Under the pieces are notes generated by a model. The model saw only the letters and a program-made list of their open reading frames with translations. It was not told the DNA's origin and did not search any database. A stretch of 16,690 bases of DNA from Clostridiaceae bacterium (GTDB lineage: Bacteria; Bacillota; Clostridia; Lachnospirales; Lachnospiraceae), in NCBI GenBank assembly GCA_018378255.1, contig JAGZXV010000132.1:1-16690 (forward strand), written 5' to 3'. The translations under genes were made by a program, and so were the position numbers. Below are positions 7,666 to 13,800 of this stretch, piece by piece; position 1 is the stretch's first letter; each line of letters opens with the position of its first letter.

Positions 7666-8661
7666 CTAATCTTTCTTAATGGAGTTTTTCAAGATTAACT
7701 GGCGTTTATACTGATCCAATAATACTGCCAAAACTAAAATCACGCCTACCACCAGATTCTGCCAATAGACAGATACTCTCATAAGGGTCAGTGAATTAGT
7801 CAGTATCTCCATAAACAAGGCTCCAATAGAAGCTCCTATGATCGTTCCCATACCGCCAAAGGTTGATATTCCTCCGATAATGGCGCCGCAGATAACGGTC
7901 AGTTCGTAGCCATTTCCCGCTGCTGCCTCCGCCGAACCAAGGCGGGCCGCCATAAAAACACCTGCCAATGCGGCCAATGTGGAAGTTATCACATATACTG
8001 AAAACTTTGTTTTCTTTGTATCAATGCCGGAAATCCTCGCCGCCTCTTCATTGCCGCCCAATGCATAAACAGCTCTTCCAAAAGGCGCTTTTGATAACAG
8101 AATGTGGCCGGCCACAGCTATTACAACTGCCACAATCACAACCATCGGGATATTAAAAATCCTGGTCTGCTCGATCTTCATCAGCCCCTCAGGCAGAGGA
8201 TAGATGGGAACTCCCTGGGTCAGTACCGATACCAGCCCCCTGGCAGCATACTGCATTCCTAATGTGACGATCAAAGGCGGTATTCCCGCTTTTACAATAA
8301 TTAACCCGTTTATTCCCCCTATGATTCCCCCCATCAAAATTCCTCCGGCAATGGCGAAAAAAACAGGAACGCCGGCCTTACACATCATGCCGGTTATTAC
8401 ACCGCCCAATGCCAAAACCGATCCGACAGACAAATCCAGCCCTCCCGTGATAAGAACCAGGGACATCCCTACTACGGTTATCAGCGTAAACCCTGTAGTT
8501 CTGAGCACATTGAAGATGTTTCCTACAGAAATAAATGCCGGATTTATACAGGTAACAAATATGATATAAACCACTGAAGCTATCACAATGCTGCTTTCCT
8601 GTTTCTGCATAAACCCCCCTGCTTTTGCCTTTAAACCCCATTTCTTTTTCCCGTTATTCAT
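7666..8661 (-). CDS. Sugar ABC transporter permease (RbsC-type, BPD_transp_2)
   Basis: A 331-residue integral membrane protein with about 8-10 hydrophobic segments starting near residue 24. It shows the family motif GGLDLSVGSVLAL (73-85) and a cytoplasmic coupling loop GGNEEAARISGIDTKKTKF; glycine-rich segments CGAIIGGISTFGGMGTIIGA follow near the C-terminus. It forms the channel for the ATPase encoded 11 bases downstream. The ATG at 8661 is chosen because AGGAGG (8669-8674) is seven bases upstream; an extension to 8721 would run through the promoter. It is the first gene of the operon. Only one permease gene is present, so a homodimer is expected, as is usual for the class. Confidence 0.94.
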   Translation of the reverse strand: MNNGKKKWGLKAKAGGFMQKQESSIVIASVVYIIFVTCINPAFISVGNIFNVLRTTGFTLITVVGMSLVLITGGLDLSVGSVLALGGVITGMMCKAGVPVFFAIAGGILMGGIIGGINGLIIVKAGIPPLIVTLGMQYAARGLVSVLTQGVPIYPLPEGLMKIEQTRIFNIPMVVIVAVVIAVAGHILLSKAPFGRAVYALGGNEEAARISGIDTKKTKFSVYVITSTLAALAGVFMAARLGSAEAAAGNGYELTVICGAIIGGISTFGGMGTIIGASIGALFMEILTNSLTLMRVSVYWQNLVVGVILVLAVLLDQYKRQLILKNSIKKD

Positions 8662-8686
8662 GTTGCATCCTCCTTTTCTATTAACT

Positions 8687-8692
8687 ATTATA
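8687..8692 (-). promoter_or_regulatory. -10 box of the transporter operon promoter, weak -35
   Basis: On the minus strand a perfect TATAAT ends 25 bases before the permease ATG and just upstream of AGGAGG. The expected -35 position (8710-8715, 17-base spacer) reads ATCACT, which does not resemble TTGACA. A good -10 with a poor -35 suggests an activator-dependent promoter, fitting control by the AraC-type regulator in this operon. The leader would be only about 20 bases. Confidence 0.65.
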
Positions 8693-8702
8693 AGGTGAAT
8701 GT

Positions 8703-8731
8703 TTTGTGCAGTGATGGGCATAGATTGTCAT
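8703..8731. repeat. Three 10-base-phased direct repeats, candidate activator site
   Basis: On the plus strand GATTGTCAT (8723-8731) and GATGGGCAT (8713-8721) match at 7 of 9 positions, and TTTGTGCAG (8703-8711) matches the latter at 5 of 9. All start exactly 10 bases apart, that is, one helical turn. They overlap the -35 position of the 8687 promoter, where an AraC-family activator would bind. The third copy is weak and chance is possible. Confidence 0.35.
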
Positions 8732-8769
8732 TATCTTGGACTTTTTAGCATTATTCTTTTTTTGCAGCC

Positions 8770-8811
8770 AAAAAAAAGCAATATTTTGCTAAATGACAGC
8801 AAAATATTGCT
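8770..8811 (-). terminator. Rho-independent terminator after nth
   Basis: Read on the minus strand, AGCAATATTTTGCT and AGCAAAATATTGCT form a perfect 14-base-pair stem (8798-8811 with 8777-8790) around a 7-base loop, followed at once by a run of seven to eight T (8770-8776). It begins 17 bases after the nth stop. It separates the repair operon from the transporter promoter just beyond. Confidence 0.88.
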
Positions 8812-8828
8812 ATTGAGGTATAATTTAA

Positions 8829-9479
8829 CTAAAGCTTTTTCCCGCACCATTTCTCAACCTGGCACATCTCACACTTGGCTTTTCTGGCAGTACACACCGC
8901 TCTGCCGTGATAAATCAGCTGAAAATTAATCCTGTTCCAGTGGTCTTTTGGCAGCACTTTTTGAAGTTCCAGCTCTACCTGCTGGGGGTTCCTGCCGTTT
9001 GCCCACCCAAGGCGTCTGGAGATGCGGAACACATGGGTGTCCACTGTGACCCCCGGAATTCCGTAGGCATCCGCTAAAAATAACGTGGCCGTTTTCCTGC
9101 CCACTCCAGCCAGCGTAAGCAGGCCCTCAATCGTATCCGGCACCTTTCCATGATATTCTTCCACAATCTGGCCACAGCACTTTTTAATATTTTTCGCTTT
9201 GTTTTTATACAGACCGACAGAGCGGATATACTCTTCGATTTCTTCCACAGAAGCTTCTGCCGCATCCTCCGCTTTCTTAAAACGCCCGAACAGCGCGGGA
9301 AGAGCTTCATCCACCTGCTTATCCGTACTCTGGGCGCTCAGCATGATGGCCACCAGGAGCTGCCATTGTTCCTGATGGTAAAATCCTTCTTTTGTGGTTC
9401 CATATAACTCATCCAGCTTTTTTAATACCGGCTTTACAAGCTCCGGCGAAGCTGGTTTGAACTTCTTTTCTTCTGTCAT
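8829..9479 (-). CDS. nth: Endonuclease III (DNA glycosylase/AP lyase)
   Basis: A 216-residue base-excision-repair enzyme that removes oxidised pyrimidines and cuts at the resulting abasic site. The helix-hairpin-helix LLTLAGVGRKTA carries the catalytic Lys129, and the following TVDTHVFRISRRLG carries Asp147. The C-terminal 4Fe-4S ligands fit C-x6-C-x2-C-x5-C (196, 203, 206, 212). Length and motifs are complete. Two in-frame ATGs exist. The one at 9479 is ten bases from the GGGAGG at 9490-9495, the other at 9488 only one base away, so 9479 is preferred; 9488 would add three residues. The ribosome site overlaps the stop codon of the helicase fusion, so the two repair genes are co-transcribed and probably coupled. 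Confidence 0.96.
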   Translation of the reverse strand: MTEEKKFKPASPELVKPVLKKLDELYGTTKEGFYHQEQWQLLVAIMLSAQSTDKQVDEALPALFGRFKKAEDAAEASVEEIEEYIRSVGLYKNKAKNIKKCCGQIVEEYHGKVPDTIEGLLTLAGVGRKTATLFLADAYGIPGVTVDTHVFRISRRLGWANGRNPQQVELELQKVLPKDHWNRINFQLIYHGRAVCTARKAKCEMCQVEKWCGKKL

Positions 9480-9494
9480 CTCATCCATTCCTCC

Positions 9495-12400
9495 CTATAT
9501 GAAGTCAAACAGGCTCAGCTGTACTCCGCCGTCCCCTCTTCCCTGCTTTTTTGCATGCTCCCTTATCAGGTCTTCTTCCGGTATTTCAGAAAGGAATGGA
9601 GATGGCTCTGATGAAGTGACCAGAACCAGCTCTTCTTTTGCCCGGGTCATGCCTACGTAAAACAGACGGCGTTCTTCTTCCAAATCCACCGGCTGTTTTC
9701 CATTTTCAAGCGGAATCACTCCCTTCTTCACTCCGCAGAGAATCACCGCTGGAAATTCCAGCCCTTTTGCTCCGTGTAAAGTCATGAGAGTGACCGCATC
9801 TGAAGTATAGGACTTTCCTCCGCACCGCTTCAGGTCACCTTCCCGGCCAAACAAGAGATTTTTCAACAGGTCCTCCATGGTTTTATAAAATACTGCCATG
9901 GAAACCAGCTTCTGCATCTCAGGACTGCCGGCAAGCCCGGTCTCATCCATCCAGATTTCCAGCAGCTTATCCGGTTTTGTCTTTTTAACCGGCCCGGAAA
10001 ATTTATCTGTCATGGACTGTAAAACACAGTCGGATATGCAGTCCTCCGGCAGATTCCATATATACTTGAGCGCAAGCTGTCTGGAAAAAAGATCTCCCGG
10101 ATTCAGAAGATACCGGAAAAATGCAGCCGTTCCCTGAACTGCTTTATCGGTCAGGAAATCATCTCTGCCTGCCACCACATAGGGGATTCCCTCCTGCCGG
10201 AGGCATTTTTCCAAAAGATCGGCCTGGCGGTGGGTGCGGTAAAGAACGGCGATATCGGAAAAGCCTTTGATCCGTTTTTTATCTTCCTGCCCATTTTGCC
10301 CCTGGGCATCCAGCATATCAATGCCTCCGATCAGACGGTTAATCTCCTTAGCGGTAAAAATAGCCCCGGCCATCTCGCTTTTAGCTGTCACCAAACGGAT
10401 TGGCAGCCCTTCCTTCTTCCAGGGAACCAATTCCCGGGGCTGTCCTTCATTCCGTGAAATCACGGAAACCGCCCCATGGACAATCGATGGTACCGAACGG
10501 TAATTCTGCACCAGGCGCACTGTATGAAGTCCCGGCATGTCCCGCTGCAAATGCTCAAAACAAGCGGCGTCCGACCCCCGGAATCCATAAATGGCCTGAT
10601 CAGGATCACCGATCACAAACAACTCCCTGCCTCCCTGATTCCATGCCTGGATTAACCGGTACTGTACCGGATTGATATCCTGAAATTCATCCACCAGAAG
10701 GTAGGCAAATTTCTGCCTTCGTATTTTATTCTTTTCTTCCTTTTCCAGCAGGCGCAGGGTTTCTGTCAGAAGATCGTCAAAATCCAGAACCTGTAGCTGC
10801 TTTAAACGGTTCTGGTAATATCCGGCCGCTTCTGCCGTGATTTTATCCGCCAGATTTGACATGCCCGTTTTGATCAGTGAAATCTGGCGCAGAAACTGTT
10901 TGGCGGACAGCTTCAGGCCAAACTCCCGGACCGCGTCTTCAGCAATTCCAAGGGTTTCTTCCTCACATGCCAGTGAAAACTCCATGCCCTGTTTAAGAAG
11001 CAGATCGTTGCAGATGGAATGAAATGTCCCTATATTCATGAGATGAGCGGTGCGCTTGCTGCCGACCGCCTGCTCCAGACGCTCTTTCATCTCTTCTGCC
11101 GCCCTGTTTGTAAAGGTCACCGCCGTAATCTCCGACGGCTTTACCTTTCTCTCCTTTAATAAATACAGCACTCTGGAAACCAGGGTCTTTGTCTTGCCTG
11201 TTCCTGGCCCTGCCACAACTGCCAGGCCGCGGCAGGCAGTTGTCACCGCTTCCCGCTGCCGGGAATTTAGCTGCTCCCCTGCTGCAAAATCTGTTTCTTT
11301 TGTTTCATCCCCGTCCTCTATTTCCTCCGCGCCGATATCCCTTATGAAGCTCTGATCCGCGGCGGCCGTCTCCATTTCCGCCAGGCTGAATCCTTCAAAC
11401 AGGCTGATCTGGCCATCGGTGTTCCTAAGCTCTGAAGGTTCAAACAATTGGATTGTGCCGTATTCACCGTCAAATCCCGGCATTCTCTTCACCTCGCCTG
11501 CACGCAGACGCCGGATTCCTTCCGACAAAAGATGGCCGGAATGATGGCGGATCTCTTCAATCGGAACTTCCCGCAGGATTGAAAATTCGGAGCCCAGATC
11601 CCTGATCAGCGCTTCATACTGGTTCTGGACCTTAACACTTGCTGATGAATGTCCCGTTGAAGCGCCTATGACCTCAGGAAGAGGCACCAGGCTCTCAAAT
11701 GTCTTGGCCCCCGGCAGTATAAAGCCCTCTTTACGGTCCGCCAGCTGTTCTACCCGGTGGGATACGCCGATTGTAAGTTTCTTTCCACAGACCGGACATT
11801 TTCCGCCGTACTTTTCCGCTTCCAGCGGGCTGAGGCAGAGATGGCATTTCCGGTGTCCGTCATAATGGTATTTCCCCTCTTCGGGATAGAATTCAATGGT
11901 GCCCAAAAGGCCCTTTCCCTCCTGGACAGCGCCGTAAAGCCCCATATAGGATAAATCAATGTCCAGAAGATTAGCTTCCCGGCCCAGCTTCGCCGGGGAA
12001 TGGGCGTCTGAATTGGATACCAGCTGAAAGCGGTCCAGTGCGGAAAGCCGCCAGTTCATGGGCGGGTCGGAAGAAAGTCCGGTTTCCAGGGCATGGATAT
12101 GGGGAGTGAGATCCCCGAAACATTCCTCGATTCTGTCAAAACCGGAAAATGCCCCAAACAGGGAAAAATGAGGTGTCCAGATATGGGCCGGTATATAGAT
12201 GGCCTTAGGACAGAGCTCCAGCACGATCTCCAAAAGGTCATGACAGTCCAACCCCAGGATGGGCCGCCCGTCTGAATGGATATTCCCGATGGTTTCCAGC
12301 TTCCTTGATATCCGTTCTGCATCTTCCAGCCCCGGCAGAATGATCACGCTGTGCACCTTGCGCACTTTACCGCCCTTTTTATAAATGGAGCTGATCTCAC

Positions 12401-12662
12401 CTGTGATCACAAAACGTGGTTTAAATGCCGACAGGCCGCTCCCCCCATCCAGCACAAATTCATCCTTTAAACAATAGAATCCCTCTTCTGCGGGCCTTAA
12501 TTTTTCCCTCAGTTCCTCCCGCCAGGCCGGGTGGGTGAAATCTCCGGTTCCCACAATCTGTATTCCCTTTTTCCTGGCCCAAAGATCCAGATATTCCGGC
12601 GTGCAGTCCCTGCTGGTGGCCCTGGAATATTTGGAATGGATATGCAAATCCGCTATGTACAT
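9495..12662 (-). CDS. EndoQ-like PHP nuclease fused to UvrD/Rep-type SF1 helicase
   Basis: A 1055-residue fusion. Residues 1 to about 410 form a PHP-domain module like endonuclease Q, which in archaea and some bacteria nicks 5' of deaminated bases and abasic sites. Metal-ligand candidates are H7/H9 (DLHIHSKYS), D41, E89, H104, H160 and D219/H221 (SNSDAHS); a four-cysteine zinc motif lies at C273, C276, C289 and C292. An acidic linker (about 425-465) leads to a compact SF1A helicase with Walker A GPGTGKT (485-491), DEFQDIN (658-664), GDPDQAIYGFRGSD (685-698), TLHGAKGLEF and RRLFYVGMTRAKEE. Clamp-type peptides QISLF (418-422) and QLSLF (1048-1052) close the two modules. All helicase motifs look intact; no C-terminal Tudor-like tail is present. 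The start has GAGG at good spacing. nth follows after 6 bases. The combined lesion-nicking and unwinding activity is inferred. Confidence 0.9.
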   Translation of the reverse strand: MYIADLHIHSKYSRATSRDCTPEYLDLWARKKGIQIVGTGDFTHPAWREELREKLRPAEEGFYCLKDEFVLDGGSGLSAFKPRFVITGEISSIYKKGGKVRKVHSVIILPGLEDAERISRKLETIGNIHSDGRPILGLDCHDLLEIVLELCPKAIYIPAHIWTPHFSLFGAFSGFDRIEECFGDLTPHIHALETGLSSDPPMNWRLSALDRFQLVSNSDAHSPAKLGREANLLDIDLSYMGLYGAVQEGKGLLGTIEFYPEEGKYHYDGHRKCHLCLSPLEAEKYGGKCPVCGKKLTIGVSHRVEQLADRKEGFILPGAKTFESLVPLPEVIGASTGHSSASVKVQNQYEALIRDLGSEFSILREVPIEEIRHHSGHLLSEGIRRLRAGEVKRMPGFDGEYGTIQLFEPSELRNTDGQISLFEGFSLAEMETAAADQSFIRDIGAEEIEDGDETKETDFAAGEQLNSRQREAVTTACRGLAVVAGPGTGKTKTLVSRVLYLLKERKVKPSEITAVTFTNRAAEEMKERLEQAVGSKRTAHLMNIGTFHSICNDLLLKQGMEFSLACEEETLGIAEDAVREFGLKLSAKQFLRQISLIKTGMSNLADKITAEAAGYYQNRLKQLQVLDFDDLLTETLRLLEKEEKNKIRRQKFAYLLVDEFQDINPVQYRLIQAWNQGGRELFVIGDPDQAIYGFRGSDAACFEHLQRDMPGLHTVRLVQNYRSVPSIVHGAVSVISRNEGQPRELVPWKKEGLPIRLVTAKSEMAGAIFTAKEINRLIGGIDMLDAQGQNGQEDKKRIKGFSDIAVLYRTHRQADLLEKCLRQEGIPYVVAGRDDFLTDKAVQGTAAFFRYLLNPGDLFSRQLALKYIWNLPEDCISDCVLQSMTDKFSGPVKKTKPDKLLEIWMDETGLAGSPEMQKLVSMAVFYKTMEDLLKNLLFGREGDLKRCGGKSYTSDAVTLMTLHGAKGLEFPAVILCGVKKGVIPLENGKQPVDLEEERRLFYVGMTRAKEELVLVTSSEPSPFLSEIPEEDLIREHAKKQGRGDGGVQLSLFDFI
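9507..9521 (-). other. Predicted sliding-clamp binding motif QLSLF at the helicase C-terminus
   Basis: Codons 1048-1052 encode QLSLF, an exact match to the bacterial beta-clamp consensus QL(S/D)LF, four residues from the protein end (DFI follows). An exposed C-terminal tail is the usual place for such motifs. Confidence 0.7.
11397..11411 (-). other. Predicted sliding-clamp binding motif QISLF at the end of the nuclease module
   Basis: Codons 418-422 encode QISLF, one conservative change from QLSLF, placed after the folded PHP module and just before the acidic linker. Archaeal EndoQ proteins bind their clamp PCNA through a C-terminal peptide, so this may be the equivalent relic or a working second contact. 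Confidence 0.5.
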
Positions 12663-12678
12663 TGTTTCCTCACATTCT

Positions 12679-12693
12679 GCCGCTTTTGGCGGC
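12679..12693 (-). other. Small GC hairpin in the leader of the helicase fusion gene
   Basis: On the minus strand GCCGC-CAAAA-GCGGC can form a 5-base-pair stem ending about 16 bases before the ATG and just before the ribosome site. Read on the plus strand it is followed by CTGTG and a T run, so it could also stop antisense transcription. Stem length is modest. Confidence 0.3.
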
Positions 12694-12748
12694 CTGTGTT
12701 TTTTTATCCTGTATACTCTTCCTTAATACTTTTTAGTAATCATCTCCT

Positions 12749-12778
12749 ATTTTACACCAAAAAGCAGGCAGGATTCAA
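12749..12778 (-). promoter_or_regulatory. Candidate sigma-A promoter of the helicase fusion/nth operon
   Basis: On the minus strand TTGAAT (12773-12778) and TAAAAT (12749-12754) are separated by 18 bases, 4/6 and 5/6 matches to consensus. The leader would be about 80 bases. No GAAC-N4-GTTC SOS-type box was found in the 282-base gap, so LexA control is not supported. Confidence 0.4.
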
Positions 12779-12875
12779 CGGCAAAAAATATATTGTGGAA
12801 AAGAGGAAAAAACTATACTACAATAGCCTTTGATGGCATCCTGTAAAAAATACAGTTAAATGCAGGCTTTCCCCA

Positions 12876-12904
12876 TTGACGGCCCCATTTAATCATGTTA
12901 TATT
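12876..12904 (+). promoter_or_regulatory. Sigma-A promoter of the GntR regulator gene
   Basis: TTGACG (12876-12881) and TATATT (12899-12904) are separated by exactly 17 bases, each a 5/6 match to consensus. Transcription would start near 12911, inside the palindrome that follows, about 34 bases before the ATG at 12945. Confidence 0.75.
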
Positions 12905-12906
12905 GA

Positions 12907-12927
12907 TTCTAAGGTACTACTTTAGAA
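12907..12927. promoter_or_regulatory. 21-base palindrome, likely GntR autoregulatory operator
   Basis: Arms TTCTAAGGTA (12907-12916) and TACTTTAGAA (12918-12927) are complementary at 9 of 10 positions around a central C. The element begins two bases after the -10 box and covers the expected transcription start, so a bound dimer would block initiation. GntR-family regulators usually bind such short palindromes in front of their own gene. Confidence 0.65.
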
Positions 12928-12944
12928 CGATAAGGAAGGCATCT

Positions 12945-13685
12945 ATGATTGAACCGGTAAACAAGAAGTCATTAAGTGATGGCGCAAAAGAAAATCTGAG
13001 AAATTATATACAGTCCCTGAACTCGAAATCGTCCTATAAGCTCCCGGCGGAAAACGATCTGGCGAAGCTGTTGGGAATCAGCAGGAATACCATCCGCAGG
13101 GCGCTGAATGAATTGGAGCAGGAAGGGCTTGTGCTGCGGATTCACGGACGGGGAACCTTTGTCAATCCGGAAGCGCTGCAGATTAAAGTGAATCTCTGTC
13201 TCATGATGGAATTCGGCACTGTGATCCGCCGGTGCGGTTATGATTCTCATGTGCAGCTGTCTTCGTTTTCAATCGATAAAGGGCAGGATGATGTCTGTCT
13301 CCAGCTGAAAGCGGCTTCCGGCAGCAAGCTGATCCGGATTGAACGAATCTATTATGCGGATAACCATCCGGCCATTGTCAGCGTCGGATACATGAAACAG
13401 GATTTATTTGAGGAAATGCCCCCTGAAGAGGAATGGATGGAAACGCCCTATTTTTCCTTGCTTTCCCGGTACGCAGGCCGGGCGGTTGTGAGGGACAAGG
13501 TGGAACTGGAAGCCATAAGCCGGAAAAAAATGGCCCAATACTTAACAGGCGCCCCCGCCCTCCTGAACGAATCGGTCCTTCTTTTGAAAGCCTGCAGCTT
13601 TGATCAGAAAAATGAACCGGTGATGTACGGAATGGCGTTTTATGATACGGATTATATCAGCTTTAATTTAATACGCAGCGAATGA
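12945..13685 (+). CDS. GntR-family transcriptional regulator with UTRA domain (HutC subfamily)
   Basis: A 246-residue one-component regulator. The N-terminal winged helix-turn-helix (about 8-75) reads LRNYIQSL..., YKLPAENDLAKLLGISRNTIRRALNELEQEGLVLRIHGRGTFVN, the classic GntR pattern. The C-terminal UTRA ligand domain (about 95-240) contains LIRIERIYYADNHPAIVSVGY, LNESVLLLKACSFDQKNEPVMYGMAFYDTDYISFNL. The ATG at 12945 has GGAAGG five bases upstream; an upstream GTG/TTG-type extension would run into the promoter. It stands between two candidate 21-base operators, one over its own start and one before the permease, so it likely represses itself and the permease/deaminase pair. Its inducer is probably a purine or related metabolite, inferred from the neighbours. 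Confidence 0.93.
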   Translation: MIEPVNKKSLSDGAKENLRNYIQSLNSKSSYKLPAENDLAKLLGISRNTIRRALNELEQEGLVLRIHGRGTFVNPEALQIKVNLCLMMEFGTVIRRCGYDSHVQLSSFSIDKGQDDVCLQLKAASGSKLIRIERIYYADNHPAIVSVGYMKQDLFEEMPPEEEWMETPYFSLLSRYAGRAVVRDKVELEAISRKKMAQYLTGAPALLNESVLLLKACSFDQKNEPVMYGMAFYDTDYISFNLIRSE

Positions 13686-13713
13686 AACTAGTAACATGAG
13701 CGTTTACTAGTTT
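13685..13713 (+). terminator. Weak hairpin after the GntR gene, possible terminator
   Basis: AAACTAGTAA (13685-13694) and TTACTAGTTT (13704-13713) form a perfect 10-base-pair stem with a 9-base loop, starting at the last base of the GntR stop codon and followed by only TCTTC. The stem is A/T-rich and the T run short, so termination may be partial; it could instead be a protein-binding palindrome. Confidence 0.4.
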
Positions 13714-13731
13714 TCTTCATAGCAGTTTAAA
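13703..13731 (+). promoter_or_regulatory. Candidate promoter of the permease/deaminase unit
   Basis: TTTACT (13703-13708) and TTTAAA (13726-13731), both 4/6 matches, are spaced by 17 bases. The -10 box is the left arm of the second palindrome, an arrangement suited to repression. Readthrough from the GntR gene is an alternative. Confidence 0.35.
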
Positions 13732-13746
13732 GAGGCTACCTTTAAA
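13726..13746. promoter_or_regulatory. Second 21-base palindrome, candidate GntR operator before the permease
   Basis: TTTAAAG (13726-13732) and CTTTAAA (13740-13746) are perfect inverted arms around a 7-base centre. Aligned without gaps to the palindrome at 12907-12927, it agrees at 13 of 21 positions, including the central CTAC and the outer TT/AA. Equal length, similar core and position at a promoter support a shared regulator. Confidence 0.45.
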
Positions 13747-13757
13747 CCTTGTGCATC

Positions 13758-13771
13758 TACCCGGATGGGTA
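13758..13771 (+). other. Short leader hairpin before the permease gene
   Basis: TACCC-GGAT-GGGTA forms a 5-base-pair stem with a tetraloop, extended by TGC/GCA across a small internal loop, 17 bases before the GGAGG ribosome site. It does not resemble the purine riboswitch consensus. It may affect translation or be incidental. Confidence 0.25.
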
Positions 13772-13800
13772 TGGCAAATAAAACAAATGGAGGAAAAGAA

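Noticed and set aside
12841..12855. Small inverted repeat CTGTA-AAAAA-TACAG upstream of the GntR promoter.
   Set aside because: Arms of five bases in A/T-rich DNA are expected by chance, and nothing links it to either divergent gene.
12663..12944. SOS (LexA) box controlling the helicase fusion.
   Set aside because: No GAAC-N4-GTTC element was found on either strand in the gap.
13738..13800. Purine riboswitch in the permease leader.
   Set aside because: The leader is only about 60 bases and lacks the three-way-junction consensus; the protein operators explain control better.
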